From CAZVCJ01 sp964625745 (GTDB taxonomy: Bacteria > Chloroflexota > Anaerolineae > VGOG01): a stretch of 39,800 nucleotides of DNA. The notes under the pieces are model-generated. The model was not told the DNA's origin. It saw nothing but the letters and a program-made list of their open reading frames with translations, and did no database searches. The stretch spans positions 1-39,800 of the forward strand of contig CAZVCJ010000014.1 of assembly GCA_964625745.1 (NCBI GenBank), written 5' to 3'. A program made the position numbers and the translations under genes. Of the stretch, positions 8,578-16,372 are shown piece after piece (positions within the stretch are counted from its first letter, which is position 1; the number at the start of each line of letters is the position of its first letter).

Positions 8578-9000
8578 ATGGGCAAGATACTTTGTGCTAC
8601 TCGGGGCGGAGAGGCCAGCTATCGCGCCCAGGACGCAGCTATTGCCCTGGCAAAAGAACGAGGCGATACGTTGCTCTTTCTCTACGTGGTTGATCTTCAC
8701 TTCCTCGATAAGACCGGCGGCTCGATCGTGGTGGACGTGGGGAACGAGGTGGCCAAGATGGGTCAGTTCCTACTTTTGATGGCCAAAGAGCGGGCTGCCG
8801 AGCAGGGTATCGCTGCGGACACTGTCTGCCGCAAGGGGAAGTTCCACGGGGAACTAAAGAACGCCGCTGGCGAAGAGGGCGTTTCGTTAGTGGTGCTGGG
8901 CCGGCCGGCCGGCGAGGAAAGCGTCTTCAAGTTGGCCGGCCTGCAAGCCTTTGCGGCTGAAATCGAAGCCGAGACGGGCGTAGAAGCCGTCATCGTGTGA
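8578..9000 (+). CDS. Universal stress protein (UspA)-like, copy B
   Basis: A 140-residue paralogue of the protein at 6336. ATG 8578 is chosen because it gives MGKILCATRGGEASYRAQ, aligning with copy A, and has AAGGAG nine bases upstream; the frame could extend to 8533 but only through the palindrome. Conserved features are ALAKERGDTLLFLYVVD, a central ERAAEQGIAAD helix-strand and VVLGRPAG. As in copy A, the classical ATP-binding motif is incomplete. It closes the second permease-Usp module. After its TGA the same frame continues into a DUF362 remnant. Confidence 0.75.
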   Translation: MGKILCATRGGEASYRAQDAAIALAKERGDTLLFLYVVDLHFLDKTGGSIVVDVGNEVAKMGQFLLLMAKERAAEQGIAADTVCRKGKFHGELKNAAGEEGVSLVVLGRPAGEESVFKLAGLQAFAAEIEAETGVEAVIV

Positions 9001-9036
9001 CCGGACTTCGTCCCAGAAACGCGCTGCCAGTCCAGC

Positions 9037-9219
9037 CCATACAATGTCCTCGTTGACTGTCCTAGCTATGACCAAGTCGAGGAAAAGATGGCCGCGTTGT
9101 TGACCACGATGGGTGGGATGGGCCAATTCGCTACCCCTGGCGAGAAGGTGGTGCTGAAAGTAAACCTCCTCCAGCCGATGGCACCGGAGAAGGCTGTAAC
9201 CATTCGTCAGCCGATTTGA
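9037..9219 (+). pseudogene. DUF362-type protein, N-terminal remnant
   Basis: In one frame the bases encode a segment including CPSYDQVEEKMAALL, GGMGQFATPGEKVVLKVNLL and APEKAVTI, ending at a TGA. This matches the start of DUF362 proteins (iron-sulfur flavoprotein-like family with a GxGxFVxPGEKVLLKPNLL pattern). The family is normally about 300 residues or more, so nearly all of it is missing. No good start codon is present. It lies in the spacer before the exonuclease and appears to be a relic. Family recognition is from memory of the motif. Confidence 0.6.
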
Positions 9220-9244
9220 AGGATAGACCGAAAGGGAAACACGG

Positions 9245-9817
9245 ATGACTCATCATAGAGGCCACACAGCATCCTTAGAAGCCTACGTCTCCGTGGACGT
9301 CGAAACGGCAGGGCCTAACCCAAGCCAGTACCCCCTGCTATCCATCGGTGCCTGCCTGGTGGCCGATCCGCAGCGCACTTTCTATGTGGAGCTGCAGCCC
9401 GTCAACCACCGCTTCACTCCAGAAGCACTGGCGGTCTCCCGGCTGTCGCTGGAAGAACTGACCGAAGGCGGGCTGCCTCCAGTCGAGGCTATGGCCTGCT
9501 TCGAGACCTGGCTGGCAGCTCAAGTGCCCTCTGGTCGGCGGCCCATATTCGTGGCCTTCAACGCGCCTTTCGACTGGATGTTTGTCAACGACTACTTCCA
9601 TCGCTTCCTGGGGCGGAATCCCTTTGGTCACGCCGCCCTGGACCTGAAGGCATTCTACATGGGACTGGCGGGCGTCCGTTGGTCGGAGACCACGATGCGC
9701 TCCGTCGCCGCCCGGTATTTGGGCAATCGTAAACTCACCCACCACGCCCTCCGCGATGCGCAGGACCAGGCCGAGCTGTTCCAGAAGATGCTGGCTGAGG
9801 CAGCAACACGAGGATAG
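9245..9817 (+). CDS. DEDDh 3'-5' exonuclease (RNase T / DnaQ-like)
   Basis: A 190-residue protein with all three exonuclease motifs: Exo I SVDVETAGP (Asp18, Glu20), Exo II FVAFNAPFDWMFVND, and Exo III THHALRDAQDQ (His166, Asp171), making it the DEDDh subtype with two-metal catalysis. Length and an ILSIGA-type strand after Exo I fit single-domain RNase T or DnaQ-like exonucleases. Whether it acts on RNA or DNA ends cannot be told. It seems to stand alone, with 93 bases before the next gene. Confidence 0.88.
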   Translation: MTHHRGHTASLEAYVSVDVETAGPNPSQYPLLSIGACLVADPQRTFYVELQPVNHRFTPEALAVSRLSLEELTEGGLPPVEAMACFETWLAAQVPSGRRPIFVAFNAPFDWMFVNDYFHRFLGRNPFGHAALDLKAFYMGLAGVRWSETTMRSVAARYLGNRKLTHHALRDAQDQAELFQKMLAEAATRG

Positions 9818-9910
9818 AATGTGCCTCGGAGTCCCTTGGCATCCTGATCCCCCAGTGCCTTTATCCCGTGGTTTCCTCGTAAACAAAATTGAATTGCGGA
9901 GGTTGGAAAG

Positions 9911-10681
9911 ATGAAGAAAGATACCCTGAGACAAACGAGCGATTTGCTGGCTGTGATGGCAACCATTGTGATCAATGGATTGGCAAACGCGCTCCCGCTC
10001 AACGGGCAGACCACCGGCGAGATCTCGGACCGATTCCAGGTGTACTTCGTGCCGGCTGGCTACGTGTTCTCCATCTGGGGACTGATCTACGTGGCCCTGG
10101 TTGCCTTCGCCGTCTACCAGGCGCTGCCTGCTCAGCGAGACAATCCACGCCTGCGCGGCATCGGCTACCTGTTCACTCTTAGTTGTGTAGCCAACATCGC
10201 CTGGCTCTTCCTCTGGCACTACGAGGTCTTCCCCTTGACCCTGGTGGCCATGCTGTCGCTCTTGCTGCTGCTGATCGTCATCTACTTGCGCCTGGGCATC
10301 GGCCGCGCTCAGGTTCCCACCGCCGAGAAGTGGCTGGTGCACGTCCCGTTCAGCATCTACCTGGGCTGGATCACCGTGGCCACCATCGCCAATGTGACCT
10401 CGCTCCTGGACTACCTGAATTGGAGTGGTTGGGGCGTCAGCCCTGAGGCGTGGACGGTGATCATGCTGGTGGCAGGCGTTGTTATCGCCTCGGCGGTGAG
10501 CCTCACCCGGCGCGACGTGGCCTATATGCTGGTCATCGTGTGGGCCTTTGCGGGCATCGCCGTGAAGCAGGCGGGCACGCCGGTAGTGGCGACCGCCGCC
10601 TGGGTAGCGACTGCGTTGGCTGCGCTGATGCTGGTGGCGGGCTTGCTTTTCAAACGGCGCCAACAGTCTGCCAAAAACTAA
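9911..10681 (+). CDS. TspO/MBR-related tryptophan-rich membrane protein
   Basis: A 256-residue protein with about seven to eight hydrophobic helices. GGAGG lies about eight bases before the ATG. The N-terminal part has NGLANALPLNGQTTGEISD followed by VPAGYVFSIWGLIY, and later NIAWLFLWHYE and YLGWITVATIANV, giving the Trp-rich pattern of the tryptophan-rich sensory protein/TspO-like family. The protein is longer than classical TspO (about 160 residues). A role in tetrapyrrole or stress sensing is family knowledge only. Its stop overlaps the ATG of a hydrolase remnant. Confidence 0.7.
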   Translation: MKKDTLRQTSDLLAVMATIVINGLANALPLNGQTTGEISDRFQVYFVPAGYVFSIWGLIYVALVAFAVYQALPAQRDNPRLRGIGYLFTLSCVANIAWLFLWHYEVFPLTLVAMLSLLLLLIVIYLRLGIGRAQVPTAEKWLVHVPFSIYLGWITVATIANVTSLLDYLNWSGWGVSPEAWTVIMLVAGVVIASAVSLTRRDVAYMLVIVWAFAGIAVKQAGTPVVATAAWVATALAALMLVAGLLFKRRQQSAKN

Positions 10682-10848
10682 TGGAAGTAACTCGGCTATC
10701 TCAACAGCGACTGGCCGAGATTCGGATGCCGTGTCTGGTCATCACTGGCGACGATGACCGCATTCCGGACTGCGGTCACATTCCCCACGAGGAGTGCCCG
10801 GAGCCGTTTTTGCAGGCCGTGACCGATTTTCCGGACAAACTGCCGTGA
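10681..10848 (+). pseudogene. Alpha/beta hydrolase remnant with internal deletion
   Basis: A 55-codon frame joining two normally distant pieces of an alpha/beta hydrolase: IRMPCLVITGDDDRIP, the strand with the catalytic Asp, runs directly into DCGHIPHEECPEPFL, the catalytic His segment. In the family about 25-30 residues separate them, and the N-terminal half with the nucleophile Ser is missing too. A short ATTCCG-like overlap at the junction could reflect deletion between short direct repeats. Not functional as a hydrolase. Confidence 0.75.
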
Positions 10849-10867
10849 AGCTCGAAGGAGTGGAATA

Positions 10868-11347
10868 ATGGCCAGGGTGCAAATCAACGCAACTGCCCCG
10901 GATTTCACACTGGAGGATTTCCGGGGCCAAACGGTCCGACTCTCTGGCTATTGAGGAGACAAGCACGTCGTCCTGGTCTTCAACCGGGGCTTTAAGTGAC
11001 CATTCTGCCGTCGGCACATGGCGCAGTTGCGCCAAGACTACCAGGAGTTCGTGAAACGAAAAGCCGAGATTGTAGTCGTTGGCCCAGAAGGGCCACAGGC
11101 TTTCGCAGATTATTGGCGGAAGGAGGAACTTCCCTTCGTTGGTCTACCAGACCCGAAACATACCGTGCTCAAGCTCTACGGCCAGGAGGTTGATCTATTC
11201 AAACTGGGGCGTATGCCGGCCCAGGTGATAGTTGACAGGAGAGGCCAGGCACGTTACGTGCACTACGGCCATTCCATGAGCGACATCCCACCCAACGAGG
11301 AGATTCTGGCACTGCTGGACGAACTGAATCGAGAAGAAGAGCCATAA
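10868..11347 (+). CDS. Peroxiredoxin-like (AhpC/TSA) gene with two in-frame TGA codons; selenoprotein candidate or pseudogene
   Basis: With TGA read through, the frame from ATG 10868 (AAGGAG upstream) gives a complete 159-residue AhpC/TSA thioredoxin-fold protein: APDFTLEDFRGQTVRLSGY, HVVLVFNRGFK, PFCRRHMAQLRQDY, EIVVVGPEGPQAF, GRMPAQVIVDRRGQ. Codon 44 (TGA at 10997-10999) lies exactly where relatives have the first Cys of CPFC, giving U-P-F-C47. Codon 29 (TGA at 10952-10954) lies at a usually basic position and is best explained as CGA to TGA. The first fact fits selenocysteine; the second argues for decay or a base error. The rest of the frame is intact, which is unusual for an old pseudogene. 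Confidence 0.6.
11019..11034 (+). other. SECIS-like hairpin after the CxxC-position TGA
   Basis: TGGCGC, loop AGTT, GCGCCA: a perfect 6-bp stem with a 4-base loop starting 26 bases after the TGA at 10997-10999. Bacterial SECIS elements have a short stem, an apical loop about 16-37 bases after UGA and a G in the first two loop positions; all hold here. Caution: these bases also encode the conserved HMAQLRQ stretch, so the hairpin could be chance. Confidence 0.4.
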
Positions 11348-11371
11348 GTTGTGGGGCAAAGGAGGAAGACA

Positions 11372-12631
11372 ATGCAACTCCAGAACGTACTGGCCGTTGT
11401 GCTCGGCGGCGGGCGAGGAGGCCGCCTTTACCCGCTGACCAAATTGCGGGCCAAACCGGCTGTGCCTATCGGCGGCAAATACCGTCTGATTGACATCCCC
11501 ATCAGCAACTGTATCAACTCTGGCATCACCCACATCTTCGTCCTCACCCAGTTCCTTTCGGCCTCCCTGCATCGCCACGTCTTCGGGACCTACAAGTTCG
11601 ACGTCTTCTCCGGCGGCTTCGTCGAAATCCTGCCCGCCGAGCAGACGTTGACCAGAGCCGACTGGTACCAGGGGACGGCGGACGCAGTTCGCCAGCAGGT
11701 GCACCGTTTCCTCAGCAGGGAGCCGGAGGACGTGCTGATCCTGGCTGGTGACCATCTCTACCGCATGGACTATAGCCAGTTCATTAGCTTCCATCGGGAG
11801 AGCAGGGCTGATGTCACTGTTGCCGTCCTTCCGGTCTCAGCGGCGGATGCGCTTCGCTACGGTATCCTCCAAACCAACGACGAGGGGCGCATTGTTGCCT
11901 TCCGGGAGAAGCCCGAGGGAGCAGAGGCTCTGGAGGGTCTGGAGAGTCGCCACGGGGACGAGCGACCCTACCTGGCCTCGATGGGAGTCTACGTATTTCG
12001 GATGGACGTGCTGGTTCGCCTGCTGGAAGGGAGCAGCGGTGACGACTTCGGCAGGCACATCATCCCGGCTGCTATCGAATCAGTGCGTGTTTACGCTTTT
12101 CCCTTCGATGGCTACTGGGAGGACATCGGCACCATCTCCGCCTTCTACGAGGCTAACCTGGCCCTCACCCGGCCTGACCCGCTTTTTGACTTCTACGACC
12201 CCCACCGGCCCATCTACACCCGCTCCCGCTTTCTGCCCCCCTCAAGGATAGATGGCTGCCGGATGGAACGGGCAGTGGTGGCCGAAGGCTGCTGGCTATA
12301 TGATTCGGACATCGAGGAATGTATCATTGGCCTGCGCAGCGTGGTGCGGCCAGAGGCGCGGCTACGCCAGGTGGTGATGATGGGCGCTGACTTTTACGAG
12401 GACGACGACGAAAAAACAGAAAACCGCCGCCTGGGACGGCCTCACGTGGGCATTGGCCCGGGTGCTCACATCGAACGGGCGATCATTGACAAGAACGCTC
12501 GCATCGGGCAGGGGGTCATCATCCGTTCCCACGAGGGAGAGCCGGACCATGAAGAAGAATACTACGCCATCCGGGATGGGATCGCCGTCATCCCCAAGAA
12601 CGCCGTCGTACCAGAGGGGACGGCCATCTGA
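11372..12631 (+). CDS. glgC: Glucose-1-phosphate adenylyltransferase
   Basis: A 419-residue nucleotidyltransferase making ADP-glucose for glycogen. ATG 11372 is favoured over the upstream GTG because GGAGG sits six bases before it. Motifs: the GGGRGGRLYPLTKLRAKPAVP pyrophosphorylase loop, KYRLIDIPISNCINSGI, QGTADAVRQQVHRF, LAGDHLYRMDYS, FREKPEG, SMGVYVFRMDVL and GYWEDIGTI, then a C-terminal left-handed beta-helix (IERAIIDKNARIGQGVII) typical of GlgC. Length is normal. No other glycogen gene is adjacent. Confidence 0.96.
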   Translation: MQLQNVLAVVLGGGRGGRLYPLTKLRAKPAVPIGGKYRLIDIPISNCINSGITHIFVLTQFLSASLHRHVFGTYKFDVFSGGFVEILPAEQTLTRADWYQGTADAVRQQVHRFLSREPEDVLILAGDHLYRMDYSQFISFHRESRADVTVAVLPVSAADALRYGILQTNDEGRIVAFREKPEGAEALEGLESRHGDERPYLASMGVYVFRMDVLVRLLEGSSGDDFGRHIIPAAIESVRVYAFPFDGYWEDIGTISAFYEANLALTRPDPLFDFYDPHRPIYTRSRFLPPSRIDGCRMERAVVAEGCWLYDSDIEECIIGLRSVVRPEARLRQVVMMGADFYEDDDEKTENRRLGRPHVGIGPGAHIERAIIDKNARIGQGVIIRSHEGEPDHEEEYYAIRDGIAVIPKNAVVPEGTAI

Positions 12632-12654
12632 TAATCAAACGACGACGTTGGGCG

Positions 12655-12710
12655 GGCCTCTGGCGCTGGGCGAAGGTACCCCGGTGTTGGGTGAAGGTCT
12701 CCGACCGAGC
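12655..12710. repeat. Short repeat with GGCGAAGGT / GGTGAAGGT units
   Basis: The 99-base spacer between glgC and the Crp-type gene holds CTGGGCGAAGGTACCCC followed by TTGGGTGAAGGTCTCCGACC: two near-copies of (T/C)TGGGYGAAGGT, and a small palindrome GGTCTCCGACC. It looks like a dispersed intergenic repeat, but no second copy is seen in this window. Confidence 0.35.
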
Positions 12711-12730
12711 CCTTGGGCGGTGAGTTGCTG

Positions 12731-13399
12731 ATGACCATCACAGTTGAAGTTCTGTCTCAATTACCGTTCTTCGCCGGGCTCGCCGAAGGCGACTTGCTAG
12801 AAATCGCGACCTACGTCCACGAGCGCACCTTCTCGCCTGGTCAGGTGATCACATTGGAAGGCGAGCCTTGTCGGGCGGTGTACTTTGTCGCCCACGGGGT
12901 GGTGCGGGCCCTCCGGCTGTCCCTCGAAGGGCGCGAGCAGGTGCTGGCCTATCTTGGCCCTGGCGAGCCCTTCAACCTCGTCCCTGTGCTAGACCGCAGA
13001 CCCAATCTATCCACCGTGGACGCTTTGACTGAGGCCACGCTCTACACCATCCCCTGCCAGCGCTTCCATCAGATCATGCGCGACCACCACGAGGTGGCCC
13101 TGGCCGCCCTGGAGCACCTGGCGGCGGAGGTGCGACGTCTGAGCGACATGGTGGAGGGCCTGGCCCTGCACACAGTGCGCACCCGCCTGGCGCGTTTTTT
13201 GCTGGCCCAAGCCGAGGGCATGCGGCATCCCAAACGCTGGACGCAAGAGGAAATCGCTGCGCACATCGGCACTGTGCGCGATGTGGTGGGCCGCACGCTG
13301 CGGGCCTTTGCCGACGATGGCCTGATCCGTCGAGAGCGCGGGCGGATCGTGGTGGTAGATCGGGCCGGGTTGGAACGCGAAGCGATGATGAGTGGATAA
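12731..13399 (+). CDS. Crp/Fnr family transcriptional regulator
   Basis: A 222-residue protein. The N-terminal cyclic-nucleotide-binding-like beta barrel (LSQLPFFAGLAEGDLLEIA, YFVAHGVVRALRLSLEGREQVLAYLGPGEPFN) is followed by a dimer helix and a C-terminal winged helix-turn-helix (WTQEEIAAHIGTVRDVVGRTLRAFADDGLI). The N-terminal Fnr cysteine cluster is absent, and the PxGxxRxA cAMP signature is not matched, so the ligand is unknown. ATG 12731 is preferred over the upstream TTG at 12713. It sits before a receiver-domain fragment and the LysM protein. Confidence 0.92.
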   Translation: MTITVEVLSQLPFFAGLAEGDLLEIATYVHERTFSPGQVITLEGEPCRAVYFVAHGVVRALRLSLEGREQVLAYLGPGEPFNLVPVLDRRPNLSTVDALTEATLYTIPCQRFHQIMRDHHEVALAALEHLAAEVRRLSDMVEGLALHTVRTRLARFLLAQAEGMRHPKRWTQEEIAAHIGTVRDVVGRTLRAFADDGLIRRERGRIVVVDRAGLEREAMMSG

Positions 13400-13402
13400 A
13401 GT

Positions 13403-13748
13403 GTGATTTTATGTGGATAATCATGCGATTGTCCGCAAAGGCATACGCGCCTTGTTAGAGCAGGTCGAGCATATCGAAGTCGTGGGAGAGGCCAGTGACG
13501 GACAGGAAGCCGTGGCACAGGCGGAATCTTTGCACCCGGACGTGATCCTGATGGATGTGCAGATGCCGGTGATGGATGGCCTGGAGGCCACGCGGCGCAT
13601 CAAAAGCCAGTGGCCGGAGGTCAAGGCCGTCGCCTTGACAATGCACGCCAACTATCGGAGCCAGGCACTCGCTGCCGGGGCCGACGCCTTCTTGCTCAAG
13701 GGATGTACGGCAGAGGAACTGCAGGCCGCTATTGTGGCCACAGTCTGA
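13403..13748 (+). pseudogene. NarL-type response regulator, receiver-domain fragment
   Basis: From GTG 13413 the frame reads VDNHAIVRKGIRALLEQ, then VILMDVQMPVMDGLEATRRI (phospho-acceptor Asp in LMD), ALTMHANY and FLLKG, so receiver strands 2-5 are intact. The first strand appears only in another frame just upstream (GTG at 13403, VILC), pointing to a one-base frameshift. The usual C-terminal LuxR-type helix-turn-helix (about 90 residues) is missing, because the frame stops soon after the receiver. A stand-alone receiver is possible, but the broken start and missing output domain favour a remnant. Confidence 0.65.
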
Positions 13749-13783
13749 TGATAAAATCATATCAGCGAAAGGAGTCTAGACCA

Positions 13784-16057
13784 ATGAAGAAAGCTGTTTT
13801 GCTACTCACACTTTTTGCCATGCTGGTGACAGGGAGTGTCGTCACCGCAGCACCACCGAGCCAGGTACCCGACGGGGAAACGTACGTCGTGCAACCGGGC
13901 GACTGGCTCACGAAGATCGCCGAGAAGTTCTACGGCGATGCGAACGCCTACCGCGTCATCGTGGAAGCCACCAACGCCAAAGCCGCTGAAGACGCCAGCT
14001 TTGCCGTGATTGACAACCCCAGTCTCATCAGAGTGGGGCAGAAACTGTGGATTCCTGCTCCCCAAGTGGCGACCGAGGTCATTGCCTATATGCCACCCGT
14101 GCCCTCCGAGACCCAGGATGGACACTGCTGGACAAACTTCTTGAACTCGCCATACTCGTGGAGCTGTATGCTTGACAGCCAGATATTCGAGCCCTGCCTC
14201 ACCGCGGCAGATGGTGAAACCATCGTCTGCAACATTGATCCACTGAACGAGAGCGAGCATTTCGCCCTGAACCTGACCGAACCGCTCCCTGAGCCGCAAG
14301 AAGCTCAACCAGATGCTCCGATATCGTGGACGACCTGGTTGCTAGAGTTGAATGATGGTGTCATTTGCGGCCTGTTCAGCGGCGCGGGAATTGGGTTCGA
14401 TGAGAAGCGTGTCAACTACGGTTGCACAGACGACACGAGCATTCTTGGCGAACCTCAGCCCGGCACTGTCTGGACGGTCGAACAGATCGAGGTTGGCCAT
14501 AACGAGGATGGCTTCTTCATCAAGAAGTCGGAAATCGTGCCGGTGATCAGGGCCTGGCAGCCAGGTGATCCCACCACTACTGGGAAAGGACTGACCCTGG
14601 AAGCTCTGAAAAACGCGGAATATCAGGGAATCTACAATGAGCCCGTGCAACTGACCGATGGGAAATATGAAGGCGAGCCCTTCGTCCCCGGCGGCGCCTC
14701 GCGGCCAACGGTCACATTGCACCCTGAAGTTTACGCCTTCGGCGATCTCAACGGCGACGGGGTGGACGATGCGGCGGTTATCCTGATCGAGAACTCTGGC
14801 GGCAGTGGCAACTTCCGCTACCTGGCCGCTGTCATCAATGAGGGTGGGGCGCCGGTGAACGTCGCCACCCAGTTCGTGGGTGACCGCGAGCAGATGCAAG
14901 CGCTCACCATCGAGAGTGGTGAGATCACCCTCAACATGGTCGCCCACGGCCCGGACGATCCGATGTGCTGCCCGACCCAGGAGGCGACGAAGGTGTACAA
15001 ATTGCAGGATGATCAACTGGTTGAGGTGCTGGTGGCTCTGGAAGGCACCCTGTGGACGTTGGTCTCTTATGGCGATCCAAGCGACCCTCAACCTGTCCTG
15101 GAGGATAGTGAGATCACGGCCGAGTTCGACAGCGCTGAGGGCAGAATCCATGGCTCCGCTGGCTGCAACAGCTACTTCGGGTCCTACGAAGTAGACGGAG
15201 ATGCAATTACCTTTGGCCTGCCAGGTTCCACCCTGATGGCGTGCGCTGAACCAGAAGGTGTCATGGAACAGGAAGTGGCTTATCTGGCGGCGCTGGGATC
15301 CGCTGCTATCTATCACATCCAGGGCGACCAGTTGGAGATGAGAGATGCTGACGGCGCGCTGGCGCTGCAATTCACGGCGAAGCCGACAGAACCAGCCGCC
15401 GGTGAAGCATACGTCGTGCAACCGGGCGACTGGCTCACGAAGATCGCCAGGAACTTCTACGGCGATGCCAACGCCTACCGCCTCATCGTGGAAGCCACCA
15501 ACGCCAAGGCCGCTGAAGACGCCAGCTTTGCCGCGATTGACGACCCCAGTCTCATCAGAGTGGGGCAGAAACTGTGGATCCCTGCCCAGGCACAGCCAGT
15601 CGCTGCTGAAGGCGACCTGACCCTGGAGGCCCTGCAAAACGCTGTGTATCAGGGCATCTACGATGAACCCGTGCAACTGGCCGACGGGCGGTACGAGGGG
15701 GAACCCTTCGTCCCAGGTGGTGCGTCACGGCCGACGGTCACATTCCACCCTGAAGTCTATGCCTTCGGCGATCTCAACGGCGACGGGGTGGATGATGCAG
15801 TGGCCATTCTGATCGAGAGCTCCGGTGGCAGCGGCAACTTCCGCTACCTGGCCGCTGTCATCAATGAGGGTGGGGCGCCGGTGAACGTCGCCACCCAGTT
15901 CGTGGGTGACCGCGAGCAGATGCAAGCGCTCACCATTGAGGGTGGTGAGATCACCCTCAACATGGTCGCCCACGGCCCAGATGATCCGATGTGCTGTCCG
16001 ACCCAGGAGGTCACAAAGAGATATCGGTTGCAGGACGATCAACTGGTTGAGCTATGA
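13784..16057 (+). CDS. Exported LysM/META-domain protein with internal duplication
   Basis: A 757-residue secreted protein; ATG 13784 follows AAAGGAG and gives a signal peptide (KKAVLLLTLFAMLVTGSVVTAA). Order: LysM 1 (about 33-92, YVVQPGDWLTKIAEKFYGDA), a Cys-rich spacer, a domain with the EF-hand/FG-GAP-like loop FGDLNGDGVDDAA (about 268-420), a META/HslJ domain (LEGTLWTLVSYGD, GSAGCNSYFGSYEV, about 423-530), LysM 2, and a second FGDLNGDGVDDAV domain. Bases 13880-14056 and 14588-15030 are nearly repeated at 15412-15590 and 15619-16055, a recent internal duplication. The second copy stops where the first runs on into META, so the 3' end may be cut. Probably a cell-surface protein. Confidence 0.85.
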   Translation: MKKAVLLLTLFAMLVTGSVVTAAPPSQVPDGETYVVQPGDWLTKIAEKFYGDANAYRVIVEATNAKAAEDASFAVIDNPSLIRVGQKLWIPAPQVATEVIAYMPPVPSETQDGHCWTNFLNSPYSWSCMLDSQIFEPCLTAADGETIVCNIDPLNESEHFALNLTEPLPEPQEAQPDAPISWTTWLLELNDGVICGLFSGAGIGFDEKRVNYGCTDDTSILGEPQPGTVWTVEQIEVGHNEDGFFIKKSEIVPVIRAWQPGDPTTTGKGLTLEALKNAEYQGIYNEPVQLTDGKYEGEPFVPGGASRPTVTLHPEVYAFGDLNGDGVDDAAVILIENSGGSGNFRYLAAVINEGGAPVNVATQFVGDREQMQALTIESGEITLNMVAHGPDDPMCCPTQEATKVYKLQDDQLVEVLVALEGTLWTLVSYGDPSDPQPVLEDSEITAEFDSAEGRIHGSAGCNSYFGSYEVDGDAITFGLPGSTLMACAEPEGVMEQEVAYLAALGSAAIYHIQGDQLEMRDADGALALQFTAKPTEPAAGEAYVVQPGDWLTKIARNFYGDANAYRLIVEATNAKAAEDASFAAIDDPSLIRVGQKLWIPAQAQPVAAEGDLTLEALQNAVYQGIYDEPVQLADGRYEGEPFVPGGASRPTVTFHPEVYAFGDLNGDGVDDAVAILIESSGGSGNFRYLAAVINEGGAPVNVATQFVGDREQMQALTIEGGEITLNMVAHGPDDPMCCPTQEVTKRYRLQDDQLVEL

Positions 16058-16074
16058 GAGAAGGTAGTAAGGTA

Positions 16075-16121
16075 AGGTGCAACGCACTCCGGGTGGCAGA
16101 GACAGAAAGTGCGTTGCACCT
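16075..16121. repeat. Inverted repeat with 14-bp arms (AGGTGCAACGCACT)
   Basis: AGGTGCAACGCACT at 16075-16088 and its exact reverse complement at 16108-16121, loop of 19 bases, starting 18 bases after the LysM stop. No T-run follows. It shares the AGGTGC...GCACT plan with the palindrome at 8531-8563, supporting a REP-like family. Confidence 0.85.
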
Positions 16122-16166
16122 GGCCATATTCTGTTTGGGAAGTGGAACATGGATACGGAGGACTGA

Positions 16167-16304
16167 CGACAGCCAGGCGCGGGGGCCATTGTGTTGTTTC
16201 ACGACGGCGGTGGCGATCAGTCCCAGACGGTGGAGGCGCTGGAGACGATCCTCGAGACATTGAGCAGCCAGGGATACGCCTTCGAGGTCGTGTGTCCGTA
16301 TTAA
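16167..16304 (+). pseudogene. Polysaccharide deacetylase, C-terminal remnant
   Basis: A short frame open only from 16167 encodes GAIVLFHDGGGDQSQTVEAL followed by a helix and GYAFEVVCPY, then TAA. This matches the last part of NodB-type polysaccharide deacetylases, where GxIVLxHDGGGDRxQTVEAL precedes a final helix and strand. Everything upstream, including the metal-binding motifs, is missing. The remnant lies between the palindrome and the promoter element, in a 390-base stretch without an intact gene. Confidence 0.65.
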
Positions 16305-16372
16305 GGAGAAGAAAGCCAAATCATCTTTGGTGGCGGGGCTGGAGCGAGGGGCTACAGGCGGGTGGAAAAAAG

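Noticed and set aside
9338..10663. 441-codon minus-strand open frame
   Set aside because: It spans the exonuclease and TspO-like genes on the other strand and has no domain features; both plus-strand genes have clear motifs and ribosome sites.
10868..11347. General reassignment of TGA as a sense codon
   Set aside because: Many intact genes in the window end at TGA at the expected place (PfpI, Lon, both Usp genes, TusA, DUF59), so TGA is a normal stop here.
13741..13783. Fourth copy of the composite promoter element before the LysM gene
   Set aside because: TGATGATAAAATCAT looks similar to the loop, but TGACTTTTGTCA, the stem arms and the T6 run are absent.
14342..15676. Long minus-strand open frame opposite the LysM gene
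   Set aside because: Shadow of the LysM gene. It repeats wherever that gene is duplicated and has no family motif.
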